From: Daphnia pulex
Lineage: Eukaryota; Arthropoda; Branchiopoda; Diplostraca; Daphniidae
NCBI RefSeq assembly: GCF_021134715.1
Contig: NC_060023.1
Location: 3,968,001-4,032,000, forward strand
Length of the DNA stretch: 64,000 nucleotides
Direction: 5' to 3'
The notes below the pieces were generated by a model that was not told the DNA's origin, did no database searches, and saw nothing but the letters and a program-made list of their open reading frames with translations. Numbering within the stretch: the first letter of the stretch is position 1; every line of letters begins with the position of its first letter. Below are positions 33,846 to 45,009 of the stretch, one piece after another. A program made the position numbers and the translations under genes.

Positions 33846-33849
33846 GTAC

Positions 33850-34790
33850 TGACAATTGCATGAAAGTCATGAACCTCCACTGAGAAATTCTTCAACATTG
33901 CGAGATTGTTAGCTGCGCGCAGAGTTCGGTGGGGGAGAAAACTGTTAAAAAATTTTTGAGACGTAAAAAATTTTAAATTTTTTAAATTTTTGCATTACAT
34001 GTTAAAAATAATTGGTCACGCGTGGTGTGATTACAATTAAATTAGCGATACACTTTTGTCTGTCATAAGAATCAATTTGAACGCGTGAAAGGCGTGATTT
34101 TGATAAACACAAGTTACTGCAAATTAACGACAGATAGAGAAACGTTCATTTAAATTTCTCATTTTCGCGGCCTTTTCCCTCCATTCAGGACGCTTGACGG
34201 GATCTAATCGAATTGCTTTGATGGATTCAATTATATCTCTACGTTTTGACGAATCTGTTGGACGTATGAGGTTGTTCATTTTTTTGAATATCGGCCTCTT
34301 TTTCTTGTTAACATTTCACCTCGAAATCTTTAGGAAAGACTTAATTTAATTCACTTAAAGATGATTTTTTCTTGGAGACTGTACAAATCTATTTAGTGTT
34401 TCATCCCGACTTTGCAAACGACTGAATATCAGGATCGATCAGCGACGAATAACGACAGGAAGCCAAGGGAATGATGTCGACCTGACAAATGTCTAACTCA
34501 AAAGGGGATTTCGTTCATGTGTACACTCGTTGCAGATGACAGAGTTGGGCTCGTCTTCAAGACAAAGGGAGCGGTCTCTGTCTACGACGAGACGCTGGAC
34601 GCGACGCTGACGAGAATAAAAGGAATCGGAGAATAGAAAAACAAAAAGATATGGTCAAGACAAGACGAGACATTCAGCCAAATGTCCAGAATTTTCATTT
34701 AGGTTTGGCTTGCACGGAGCGTAACAAATGACAAAGAGCAGTGCGGATGGGAGCCAATGCACGCTGTTTATATACGGACATGAAATTCGT
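33850..34790. other. Intergenic region with a dispersed 110-bp repeat
   Basis: 34051-34160 matches 38326-38432 nearly perfectly (CTTTTGTCTGTCATAAGAAT through GAGAAACGTTCATTTAAATT). Nothing else was recognised. A TTATATACGG TATA-like motif sits near 34768. Confidence 0.6.
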
Positions 34791-34791
34791 G

Positions 34792-34811
34792 CCAACCCGT
34801 CGACGGGTTGG
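34792..34811. repeat. Perfect 20-bp palindrome
   Basis: CCAACCCGTCGACGGGTTGG reads the same on both strands. It is 2 bp from the hairpin at 34814. Confidence 0.95.
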
Positions 34812-34813
34812 TT

Positions 34814-34853
34814 CGAGGTTATCGTGAAGCTTTTGCTTTCACGATAACCTCGT
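34814..34853. repeat. Perfect hairpin, 15-bp arms
   Basis: CGAGGTTATCGTGAA and its exact reverse complement TTCACGATAACCTCG are separated by a 10-nt loop. It overlaps the 3' end of the EXOSC10-like fragment. Confidence 0.95.
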
Positions 34854-35070
34854 GCAGTTGTGGTAAATGCTTATGGACGAAACGGTGACGACAAATGGGC
34901 TTCAGGATCTGTTCCGGCTCGCTGTGAAGTTGACTGATAATTTTCAGCATAACAATTTTTGTCATTACAAAGTTAGGACTCTCATCCAGTTCACGGGCCA
35001 CTCGATCTCTCCAGGTAAAGATTTTTCGAAGGGCGTACGACTCCTGGTCCCACTTCGTCGTTATTATCAT
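34819..35070 (-). pseudogene. EXOSC10/Rrp6 HRDC-domain fragment
   Basis: The minus strand encodes FTWRDRVARELDESPNFVM, then KIVMLKIISQLHSEPEQILK and a PQLHEVI tail. This is the HRDC domain that follows the exonuclease domain in nuclear exosome Rrp6/EXOSC10 (pattern WRD..AR..DES..YV......L..I). No exonuclease exons are found upstream on the minus strand, and the fragment ends in the hairpin at 34814. It is therefore an isolated exon-sized copy. A first-exon start codon is not evident. Confidence 0.65.
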
Positions 35071-35145
35071 TCTACGACTCTAATGTAAATTTGATGGCCG
35101 ATTATAATCGACATATTTTTAAATATTTATAATATTGCATTCAGA

Positions 35146-35538
35146 TTGTTGCCGACAGAGACTTCTACACTACCGAATGAAGACATTGTTCACCAGCAAG
35201 TTTCGTCGTCCAAAAACAACGTCATCGAAGCTAAAATGTTAACCAATCGCAATTCGAGAGAGCAACGATTTCTGTTCGCCAACAAAAACCAATTCGTAAT
35301 AGTGTCGACGACAGTGACGTCATACGCGCTTGTTAACACGACAATCACGGTGACTCGCAATCTATTGAACCCGATACCGGAGCTCAAACCGGGAGGCAAA
35401 TGTGCTAAGGTGCCGGGGCTATTGCTCAGTGCGTTAACTGTTTACCGGCCGGTTACATTGTTTGCCCGGCTTCCGGATGAGCTGCTGACAAAATGTGGCT
35501 CTCCTCGTTCAGATTCAACCTTTTTGTTTCAGCGTTAA
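35146..35538 (+). pseudogene. Secreted STTxTSY-family protein, partial copy
   Basis: 130-codon frame preceded by a TGCATTCAG acceptor. Its core FVIVSTTVTSYALVNTTITVTRNLL resembles the ASTTLTSYSFIGATVTSTVLL core of the gene ending at 37421. The family's closing CLPAGYxVC motif is present but in another frame (about 35440-35475), so a frameshift separates core and tail. No signal-peptide exon is seen. Confidence 0.5.
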
Positions 35539-36052
35539 CTGCATCGGAAATTATTCACGAGTATACTAGACTAATTAATCAAATTGGTGTATTTTATGTG
35601 ATTCTCATGATATACGCTATGGGTGATGGTCCACATTTTAATTGGAGTTATGCAATAATAAAAATGCATTATAATCACTATATTAACTATACCTTCATTT
35701 TATCGCATACGTATATGAAGCGGTATAATATCGAGTTCTTTTTTTTACAATTGGAGTTGACAATTGAAATTTGTTTGTGCTCTTCAGTTTATTTTCTAAC
35801 GGAAAAAAACTATAGGTATATAATTCTTCATTAAACTAATCAATTGATTGAATTTTCCTTGTTGCTATGGTCAATAACTTATATGTGGAAACTGAAAATT
35901 ATAGACTCCCGTTATGACTGACGACGTACTCTTATAGTCGGTTACCTCATAAAATGTTTTAATGACAACCGTTAGGGACTAGGCCTATATACTAAATAAG
36001 CGCAGTTAAGAATAAGTGCATTTGTGTGTGGGGTTTAGCAACAAATCGAACA

Positions 36053-36060
36053 TATATAAG
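36053..36060 (+). promoter_or_regulatory. TATA box
   Basis: TATATAAG about 30 bp before an ACAGTC initiator-like site (about 36090). A short leader ends at a donor-like AAG/GTATAC (about 36148), followed by an intron and the ATG at 36234. Confidence 0.6.
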
Positions 36061-36233
36061 ACCCATCTTTCCATGGGACTTGTCATCCAACAGTCTGCAG
36101 TGGCCCAAAAAACACCAACGCCACACGAAATTCACGCTAATATCAAGGTATACCTCTTTCAATTCATTTGTTTTCTATTGATTTCGATGTAACTCCTGAA
36201 TGATATTCGGTTGATCACCATACAAAAAGATCG

Positions 36234-37421
36234 ATGAAGCCCGTGCTCATCTTTCTGGTAGCGACTATTTCCGTCGCCATTTCCCGCCAGCAATTTCACC
36301 GGATGTCACCACCGAGGCCAACGAGGGGCCTCGTCTGGTTGACCCACCCTCTTCGCCCTACAACAAGCCCGTCCTAGCCAATTACCAGCCCCTCATGTAC
36401 GACAATTACCAAGACGAAATCGATGAAATCCCTTCCAAAATAACTCCGCATTCCTTCCGCCGGAAGAATCGACCATCCGTCTCAGTCACTTATTTGCCTC
36501 TAGTAGGATAAGTTTTTAAAATATTCGATTTTCTTCAATTCAATTTGATTGGCGAAATATTCGTTCAGAATGAGGACCTGACATTCACTGCAGAGGAGGA
36601 CGACATACAAAACAACAGCGAAGAGGACGATGGCGAGTATTTGGATGAATACCCCGGCGACATCTAGTCGAGGATCAAGTGGTTCATAGGCTTCACCCAC
36701 AGGGGCTTCAACAAGAACAACGGCGGCCGATTTTTCTACAGCAGCACCATCAACAGCCCCTTTTAGAAACCGGCCACTTTTACCATCACGTCGACCGTCA
36801 CCACCCTCGGCTCTGTCGTCCTCTGCGTCCCGTTCAATAATTTAGCGGCCGTTCCGTCCCCAACTTGCGCCGTCCGCAAAAAACGTGAAATCGAAGATTC
36901 GGCGGACAATCAATTCCCCTTCATCGCTCCATCGGAAACACTCAAGTATCAATCGAATTACTTAGACATATTTTTAAAATGATTCATTCATAAAAAAAAA
37001 TATTTTTTTTTTATTCTCTTCAAATGAATTTGAATCGCCAATTCTCTGATTTCGCTTCAACTTAATTTTCAGAGTAATCCCGACGATCCTTCCATCGGCG
37101 GATGCGCTCCAGACGACGTGGGAATCTCGCCTGATGCTCTTAGCCAATAACAAAAGGAATAAGCCAAATCCGCTCAAATTAGTTTCGTCCAAAGAAGAAA
37201 TGATTCGAACTTCTTCTGAGCTGGCCATTCCGTCAGCGGAGGAGAGACACCAGCCATTAGTACCGAGAGAGGAGCGATTGTTTGGCGGTGGTGGTTTCAC
37301 GGCGTCCACCACTTTGACGTCCTATTCGTTTATCGGGGCAACTGTGACGAGCACAGTTCTACTGGACCCGACAGCTGGGGGTTTGGCTGCCTGTTTGCCA
37401 GCTGGTTACGTCGTCTGTTGA
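36234..37421 (+). pseudogene. Secreted STTxTSY/CLPAGY-family protein, broken
   Basis: Exon 1 begins MKPVLIFLVATISVAISRQQ, a clear signal peptide. A 1-bp frame change near 36300 separates it from the body (VDPPSSPYNKPVLANYQ). The next exon (from about 36571, after ATTCGTTCAG) is acidic, with two in-frame TAGs (near 36667 and 36766), then TFTITSTVTTLGSVVLCVP and a KKREIE processing-like motif. The last exon (from about 37074) ends with STTLTSYSFIGATVTSTVLL ... CLPAGYVVC and TGA. I associate this architecture with lineage-specific Daphnia secreted proteins of unknown function. The promoter looks intact, the frame does not. Confidence 0.55.
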
Positions 37422-38325
37422 TCAATGAATCAATCATTTATTCATTTATCACATTGATGATGTGCTGTGTCACTTTCCACCCTTGAAATATAATACCGGT
37501 GGCGAAATTATATTTGCAATAATATCAACAGTATTATTTAAAAACGATATTCATTTGTGTAATCAAGAGCAACAGAGCGTTTCTTATTGTTACCCGTTTG
37601 AGTCTGAAACAGTCACAGTTATTTCGTGTTGACTATAAACGGCCACGCCTGACACGAAATGCGTCGTTTGCCTCTGCTAGGTTCATCCGCCCTTCTTTAC
37701 TATGAACATGCATCCATTCCATTGGTATTATTATTTTAATGGATCCTGGGTGCTGCTGGGATCGTCGATTTGATTTACGACTTATTCTCTTTTGTTTGCC
37801 GGGTTAAACACAACATTTAGATGCGCAACTAGTATACACACTTTCCTTGCTGTGTACGTCATCTGCTGATATTCAAATATTCGAATGTTGTTGCAAAGGT
37901 ATTTTGTTTTTCCCTGCACGGATGTTTATTCACAGACTCCTCGGGAGTCTATAGCTCTGAAGCGGGTGTTTCAGCATCCTAACCACTCTGTCTAAGAAAA
38001 TGTGTGCTTTTGCACCCCGAACACTCTTAAGCAAGCGGTTGTTTTATTAGCACCCTTGCTACTTTGATTTGTGTTCCGTATTTGGTACTATTTTCTTTCA
38101 GATAAATAAACCCTCCTAAAAGAGGGTGTCGCCCTATTCGCTCTCTGGAAAATTCCGTGTTTTTCTTACTTTCTGCAGGGTGGGTGGGTGGGCAGTTATG
38201 TGAAACTTACACTGAGTGAAATTTCACATGACTTTTCCCTACTGTTACTTGCTTGTGAATGGTTGTCTGCTAGGCAACACCGTTGCCGGATGGTTTACAA
38301 CCATTCACTCCATAGAAAAGTAGTT
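37422..38325. other. Intergenic region
   Basis: No gene was recognised. A small hairpin AGACTCC-TCG-GGAGTCT lies at 37934-37950, and a weak tRNA-like stretch next to it lacks a B box. Confidence 0.45.
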
Positions 38326-38432
38326 ACTTTTGTCTGTCATAAGAATCAATTTGAACGCGTGAAAGGCGTGATTGTGATAAACACAAGTTACTGCAAATTA
38401 ACGACAGATAGAGAAACGTTCATTTAAATTTA
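38326..38432. repeat. 110-bp dispersed repeat, second copy
   Basis: Near-identical to 34051-34160. It forms the 3' end of the broken basic-protein copy at 38.4-38.7 kb. Confidence 0.85.
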
Positions 38433-38714
38433 GAGTGAAGATTTAAATTAGCAACACGAGGAACTTCCCTGTCCGGCTGAACAGTTCCTCTCACCCGCAT
38501 ATCTGGTGGTATGGTAGGTTTAAACTTTATCTTTGCTACAGGTCTTAGAATTTCAGAAAATGATGTAGAAGGTTTACTATCCTTCATTGGTGTATTTTTC
38601 CTCTAATTAACAAAAAAAGCTTACTAAAAATACTTTTTTCTATTAAAATTTGTATTACCTTGTCTTGCTGCTGACCATTCCCTATGATGAAGATTTTGAA
38701 TTGAATTCATTCAT
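38420..38714 (-). pseudogene. Basic-protein family copy, broken
   Basis: Exon 1 (ATG about 38714) aligns with that of the 39.17-kb copy but has a TAG and a shifted frame before its GTAATA donor. Exon 2 (38602 down) encodes RKNTPMKDSKPSTSFSEI ... TVQPDREVPR, closely parallel to the neighbour's second exon, and ends in the 110-bp repeat. A leader with the shared GGCGTCTATGCGCG block lies at about 38830-38851, separated by a likely 5'-UTR intron. Confidence 0.6.
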
Positions 38715-38897
38715 TTTCTAAAAGCTTGATTAAAATCAAGAAAAATGAGTATTAGTTTGTTTAAAACAGACAAATACTTTCAAGTAATAATTAACAGATA
38801 TATCAACCTCAGATTAGACGAGATGAAAAAACGCGCATAGACGCCGACTGACAATTGCATGAGTCATGAACCCCAGCCTGGTACAGCCACAATTTTG

Positions 38898-39172
38898 TCA
38901 TTGAGGAACTCCCCTGTCTGGCTGAACAGTGGTTCCCCTGACACGGTTTTGAGATATTGTTGGTGTGAATTTTCTCTTCACTGCTGGACCGACATTTTCA
39001 GTATATGATGATGTAGATGGGCTAGTGTCCTTCATCGGTGTCAATTTCCTCTAATTATCCAAAGAAGCTTAGGCCTACTAAATTACTTTCTTACTATTCA
39101 AAGATATTTTACCTTATCAGGAGTTTGCTGCTGACCACTTCCTGGTGCAGAATCAGAATTCGGTTCACTCAT
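38898..39172 (-). CDS. Basic-protein family member, 70 codons, two exons
   Basis: Exon 1 (39172-39113, 20 codons, MSEPNSDSAPGSGQQQ...) ends at a GTAAAA donor in phase 0. Exon 2 (39050-38898) starts after ATAATTAG and reads RKLTPMKDTSPSTSSYTE ... VQPDRGVPQ and TGA. The ending QPDRGVPQ parallels QPDRGGPKRP in the gene at 33.8 kb. The frame is intact, but the product is short and may be a truncated duplicate. Function unknown. Confidence 0.45.
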
Positions 39173-39697
39173 TTTCTAAAATTTTTAAATTACAATTACG
39201 AGAAATGAGTCTTTGTTAATTTTAAAAGATAAATAAGCTTTAAGATATTAAAAGATGAATTTAAAATCTCAGATAAAATAATTTTTTTTATTATAGCAAA
39301 TTATTTGATTTACGCCCCTTTTTGTAATTTACCGAAATTTACAGTCTAAGATAATACGAGATAAAGGAACACGCCATATGGACGCCTACTTCCAGTACCC
39401 GTTACTATTTCTAGACGTCGCCAGTTTGTAAGCTGGCGCAGAGTAATGGAGAAAGAAAAGACTCTCCTCCTTGACAATTTGGTCAGGCGGATGATTAAAA
39501 CAAATTCTGTAACGAATATAAACAGGTTTATAAAATTTCTCTCAACTTCTCAGCCTTAAACAGTTCTCTAACTTTCAATTCTCTGTTTCTAATAGACAAA
39601 AGAGTTTAAAAATAATAGACATAAAAATTTAGAATCTTGATTGAGGTATGAAGGATTGCCGGATCTGATTGAGTTCTGCCGGGCGATTTTAGCAGTC

Positions 39698-39931
39698 TTA
39701 TTTGGACTCTGATCCGGAGTCGATCCTTTGTCCCGATCTTCTTGGGACCGGGTGTGGCAGTGGTTGGTCTACTGCCCGGGCTGTGTCGTTAACCACTGGA
39801 GCTGGGGTCTGCGTCTTCGCCGGAACAGGGATTGGGGTCCCTTTGAGCTCATCCTCCCTGTCACTCGGTAGCTCGTCTAGTTGAAGTTGGAGAAAACTGT
39901 TCAATTTTTTTTTACTCATTTTTTTCCCCAC
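39698..39931 (-). CDS. Hypothetical 77-aa protein
   Basis: Frame MGKKMSKKKLNSFLQLQL... then a Pro-rich segment and an SGSESK ending. Basic N terminus, acidic middle, no family recognised. The opposite strand is also open here, so coding status is uncertain; the proline/charge pattern on the minus strand looks more protein-like. Confidence 0.25.
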   Translation of the reverse strand: MGKKMSKKKLNSFLQLQLDELPSDREDELKGTPIPVPAKTQTPAPVVNDTARAVDQPLPHPVPRRSGQRIDSGSESK

Positions 39932-40001
39932 TTTGTTGTTTAATTTTGTTCATTAATTTTTTTGGGATGTTTTTTTTTCTAATTACACCTGCATTTTTTA
40001 G

Positions 40002-40112
40002 GTTCCAGATGACAAAACCCTGATTCACTGGACACCTGATCTTTCAGATAGTTTTGCGTCGAGGTTTTACATAGACGAGCTCATAGTGGAAAGCGATAAG
40101 TGGAACCACCGG
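40002..40112 (+). CDS. Orphan 37-codon exon
   Basis: Bounded by a good TGCATTTTTTAG acceptor and a GTATCT donor, open without stops in phase 0 (VPDDKTLIHWTPDLSDSFAS...). No partner exons were recognised nearby. It could belong to the helicase copy downstream or be an unrelated fragment. Confidence 0.3.
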
Positions 40113-40777
40113 GTATCTCCTTTGACTCTGCACGACTTCCATTTTTTTTTGCTGTTTTTGGATGGGTAGTAGGGCCTATTAGGTTTTATAGTGTTACTTT
40201 TGAAGTCTGCTCTATACCAAATGCCAGTGTTGTTCGGTACCGTGCGGTAGAAATTGATTTGTAAATAGGCTAATGGGTCGTATCGTCAAATAAACGAATG
40301 TAAAAACGAAAACGGGAGTTCTCCTAGTATCGTTACCTCGCAGCATCCATCTTTTATGCCAAATACCGAAACAAATATTTGAAGAATTTCACCCCAATCC
40401 TTTATTTATTCATTTTTTGTCCAAAAAGCAAAGTCTAGAGCATCACAAATTAAAGTGTGACAAATTGAAAATAAATAGCGTACCTGTTCATGAGAAACTG
40501 TGTGAATAATTTATTGTTTGAAATCGAAATTGTTATAGAGGATTTAGACTTAAAGTAAGTACGCTGTAAAATGGCTGAGTAAATGGATACATCTGTTAAA
40601 TATTAAAATGATTGAATAAACCTACATAAATAGTAGCTACGGATAAAAATAAAAATTTCAAATTAAAAACTAGACTTTTGGGCGGCAAAAATGATCACTC
40701 TACCGCACTTGCGTTGCCGGCGCTGCCACCTCGATTCTTCAATTCTTCAGTGGCAAGAAATTCTTCTATTCAGTCGA
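40113..40777. other. Intergenic or intronic sequence
   Basis: AT-rich. No domain was recognised. Confidence 0.4.
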
Positions 40778-41217
40778 GACTGATGATTGATTGGCTAAAC
40801 GCCAACAGTTTGTCACGATCCACTCGAACGTTGATAATAAACACTAACTACTTTCGTCTGGATGGTTCGACAAAATCAGATCAGCGCCTGAAATTTTGCA
40901 CTACATTTAATATAATCCTAAAAATCCCCGAGCCCGCTTGTTTCTCATCTCCACTAAAGCTGGAGGTATAGGCATTAATTTGACAGGTGCCAATAGAGGA
41001 ATCATCTTTGATGCGTCGTGGAACCCGTCTAACGATGAAAAAAGTGTCTTCCGTGCTTACAGTTACAAGTTAATTAAATTGTCCACAGTTCTCTAATAAA
41101 TGAATCCAATGCTTTTTCTTCTTGTTTCATACATTCAGGCTGAAACAACATAAACCGCGTTTTGTGTATCGTTTTGTAGCTCAGGGAACTATGGAGGAGA
41201 AAGTCTACTATCGAGAG
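40778..41217 (+). pseudogene. ATRX-type SNF2 helicase C-terminal fragment
   Basis: Encodes the end of the helicase-C domain: YFRLDGSTKSDQRLKFCTTF (motif IV/V region), then, in the +1 frame after about 40915, [20 protein letters not shown] and [22 protein letters not shown] (motifs V-VI), a short intron, and a last exon (KPRFVYRFVAQGTMEEKVYYRE) with a GTAAAT donor. The order and the STKAG, DASWNPS and AQGTMEEKVY motifs are characteristic of ATRX/RAD54-like remodelers. A one-base frame change within the first exon and absence of upstream motifs make this a fragment. Intron retained, so DNA-level duplication. Confidence 0.7.
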
Positions 41218-42087
41218 GTAAATACACTAACGCTAATTTTTAACACTGTCCAAGAAAAAGTTTAATGAAGCTCTCATATGCGCCAAATAACATGGACTCT
41301 TGCGAATTACAGTTAGCTGAGTCGGTAGATCGACGGATTGTATTATTATTGGATTAAAAGTTTTTTTTTTTAATATACTGGTAAAGATAATTATTAATGA
41401 GATAAAATTTATTAATTATTTTTGAAAAATATATAAGTATGAAAAAATTTAAAAGTAGGCAAAATAAATAATTAGGCTTTGTCCCACGAATCCACGATTA
41501 AGTAGTTCAAATCGGTGAAAAAAGGATAAGTTTGCTGCTGCTGCTTTGCCCCACTTGCCTGCGTACAACCAACTTTTTCTCCCTAACTTTGTATACAAGT
41601 CAATAGTAAATAAATTATTACTTACTTTATGGGAACGTATCAAATTAATTAAACACTTTCTGAATAATCTGGTTTGTAATAAATAAGGGCAAACTTAAAA
41701 TCAGAAAAATTTATATGTATTATTACTATTTACTACATAAAATGCTATTTTTTAAATATATACAGTACCCCCACAAAGTTTAAAAACACGGCGAGTGTTT
41801 CCGCGCTTCTAACACGGCGGCTTACGGGCCAATGTGTCTCCCTTTTTTCGCGATAACTCACGTTTTAGTTATCGCAAAGCAAATTTAAAAAAATCTTCTT
41901 GGTGAGGAAAGAATTTTCTTTCACCACGATTTTTTTCAGATTTTAGTAAATTGAACTTTATCCCCAAAGTGCTAGACATAAAAATTGGAAACATCGGCGC
42001 GCTCGCCATATGTTTCCAAGCTAAAGTGTATGCTAGTTAAAAAATCATAAAAAATTGAAATTAATCAATTTTTACTTGAAACTTTTA
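41218..42087. other. AT-rich spacer
   Basis: No gene seen. A hairpin GCGATAACT...AGTTATCGC lies at 41850-41875. Confidence 0.5.
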
Positions 42088-42425
42088 CCAATGGTAGACG
42101 ACATAGTCGACTACATTTGGACAAAGTTTCAAATTTTTCTAATGATACGCTGATTTTTGCCGATTTGTTATTAAATGTTGATTTTTCTTCTCACGTCGCG
42201 TGGAGCGAATCCTGCCCCGGGGGAAGAATAGAAGAGGGAAAACCGCCGGACCCCTTTGTTCTCCCCTATTCTCTTGCCTCTATTCTTCCCCCGGGCTAGG
42301 ATTTCGTCCCTGTGCCACGAAAGATTGATCGGAATTGTTTTTTAAAAAATCGGGAAAAATCAGAGTTTCATTAAAAAAATTTGAAACTTTGTCCAAATGT
42401 AGACGACTACGTCGTCTACCGTTGG
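42088..42425. mobile_element. Foldback MITE, 338 bp, with nested inverted repeat
   Basis: The ends CCAATGGTAGACGAC and GTCGTCTACCGTTGG start long imperfect inverted repeats of about 75 bp (shared CTACATTTGGACAAAGTTTC). Inside is a second, perfect inverted repeat: CCCGGGGGAAGAATAGA at 42216 and its reverse complement at 42279. No coding capacity. It lies 77 bp beyond the truncated 3' end of Gypsy element 2. Confidence 0.75.
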
Positions 42426-42501
42426 TCCCTTTTTTGTTTAGACAATTAAGCAGTAATAGACAAGGAGAATACGATGACAGCTTAATGTCTAACACACAGC
42501 A

Positions 42502-45009
42502 TTATTTCGACCACGTATGAGGGGGATACAATGATGATGGTTTCGGAGCCTGCGCTGAACGTCGCGGAGGTGGATCTTCTTCGCCTTGGTCGACCGGAGC
42601 GAGGTCGGGTGCTGGGCACGGGGCGACAGCTTGTCCAGGGGCGGCCGGGATGACAGCTTGCCCAGGGACGGCCGGGATGACAGCTTGTCCAGGGATGGCA
42701 GGAGCGGGTGTCGCGGGTACTGTTGGCGGCACGGCAGCTGCAGGCATTACTGGAACTCGACGACGTAGGAAGCGACGGTTGCGCTGGAACACGCGTCCAG
42801 CGGCGGTTTTGACTAAATAGTCACGATTCGGTCCGACTTCTGTGATAACGCCGGGAGTGGACCAGCATTTCGAGATTGGGTTCTGGATCAAAACTGCGTT
42901 GCCGACCTGGAGAGGTGGCAAGGGATGCGCTCGGCGATTGAAATGTTCCGTCCTCAGCTCCTTCGCGCGTCGTGCCCTTTTTTCGAGGACGTCGGCATCT
43001 TTCTGCCACTCGGCGGCGAACGAACGGCGATGGGCTGGGAGGCAGTCGCGCATGGGACGATTGAAGACGATTTGGGCCGGTGAACGACCACCAGAGGTGG
43101 TGGTGTTGCGGAAGAGAAGGAGCGACTGTCCAAATTTGTTGACATCGAACGATCCGGAGGTGAACGATCCGGCGATCAGCTTCTTCATGGATTTCACTCC
43201 GGCTTCCGCGACGCCGTTTGATTGGGGAAAATGAGGAGACGACACGCCGAGTGTGACTCCCCATTCTTTCAGAAATTGTTTGAATTCCGCCGAAGGGAAT
43301 TAAGGGCCACCGTCTGACCAGTTTTGGACCGGCACACCGACATTGATGAACAGCTCCCGAGCGGCATTGATGACCTTCTTGGCGGAAATGCGGGCGTCCG
43401 GAAAATAAGCAACGTGAGGCCAGCCGCTGAATGCATCGACTTGGATGAGAAAATGACGACCGTTGAGCTGGCAGAGGACTGCGTGAATCTGCTCAAAAGG
43501 TCGCGAAGCTGGCTCGTGAGGTCGAAGTGGTTCCGGCGGATGTGATGGAAGGCGAGAGGTGCATTTTTCGCATGCGCCGGCGAGGCTCACGATTTCGGCA
43601 TCCATGTTGGGCCAAAAGACGGACAGTCGTGCCCGTTGCCGCAGTTTGGTGGTGCCTTGGTGCATTTTAAGTAAGTCGCGCAGTAAATCACTTTGCAGCG
43701 CCTTCAGAATGACGACTCGGGCTCCCATGACGATCATTCCATCTTCACCGTCGATGGCTAGATCATGCCGGACGCACCAAAAGGGTCGAAGGGCCAGCGA
43801 AAGGTTGCACTTTTCGTTCGGAAAGCCGTTGAGAATCACTTCACGGAGCTCCTTCATGACTGGGTCTGTGGCGGCGGCAGCTTTCACTCTTTCTAAAACA
43901 GGATCGATGACCGTCGGATCCGACCCGTCAATGGCACACAGCAGAGTGATCCTGGGGGGAACGAAAGACGCTCCTTCGGCCAGCTCGTCCTGAGCAGTTG
44001 CTGCTGCGATGGGGGCCCTGCTCAACGCGTCTGAGTCAAGATTCTCTTTTCCCGGAATCCACCTCGCCGTAAACGCGTAGCGCTGCATTTTTAGCCACAA
44101 TCGGAGGAGACGGGGGTTGTCCAGCTTGTCGAGTGCGTAGCTGTTGAGAATTGGGATGAGGGGCTTGTGATCCGTGACTTATTCGAAGGACGGCAGTCCT
44201 TCCAGGAATTGCCGACATTTGTGCATTCCCCACGCGGCGGCCAGGCACTCGAGTTCAATCATCGCGTACCGAGATTCGGCGGATGACAAAAAGCGTGATC
44301 CAGCTTGAACGACCGTCCACTTGGCGTCGGCGCCTTGTTTTTTGAGGAGAAATCCTAAACCGTTCAGACGGGAAGCGTCGACGTGGAGGGAAGTTGGAAG
44401 AGCGGGATCGTAGAATGCTAAGCTATGATGAGCCGATAGGGCCCTACGTGCTGCTTTGAAGGCGTCGTCGTGGGTCGAAGTCCATTCGAAGATGAGCCCC
44501 TTCTTCAAAAGAGGCGAGAGAGGGACGAGCGCGCTAGAGATGTCGTGGGAAACATTTCCAAGCTGCTGGCAGAGGCCAAAAAAGGCTCTGAGGTCAGTAA
44601 TATTCAGCGGCGTCGGGAATTGAGAAATTGCACTGAGGAGAGCAGGGTACGGGCGGAAACCTTCCGCGTCGACAATAAATCCGCCGAACGGAACAGATGG
44701 CTCGGCAAAAATCACTTTGCGAGAGTTAAGAGAGATGCTGTGCTCCTTCGCACGGGAAAAAACTTGACGGACTGCTTCCACGTGTTCCTCGTAGGTTGGA
44801 AAGAAAATCAGGATATCTTCCACGACTCGACGTGTTTTGGGGATGTCGTCGAATACATCAGAGACTCCGTCTTTCAAAATCATCGCCGGCGTGAATGATG
44901 CCCATTGGGAGACGGACGTATTGGAATCTGCCAAACGGTGTCGAGAAAGTCGTGAGAGCGGATGGTTCTTCGTCGAGCGGGACTTGATGATAGCCCTTGA
45001 GTGCGTCGA
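42502..45009 (-). pseudogene. Gypsy element 2 pol: RT (3' part), RNase H and integrase
   Basis: Continues from 45009 in a shifted frame. RT has VVEDILIF (Glu where Asp is usual). RNase H carries a HVDASRLNGLG motif and YAMIELECLAAAW. Integrase has an HHCC-type finger (about 43650), a DAFSGWP segment, the SDGGP site and PQSNGVAEAGVK. The C terminus is Pro/Ala-rich with a repeated P-G-Q-A-V-I-P-A unit (about 42620-42700). Broken at four points as listed for the element. Confidence 0.8.

Noticed and set aside
37925..38000. Possible minus-strand tRNA gene
   Set aside because: An anticodon-stem-like and a terminal hairpin are present, but there is no B box (GGTTCRANNCC) and the acceptor stem does not close.
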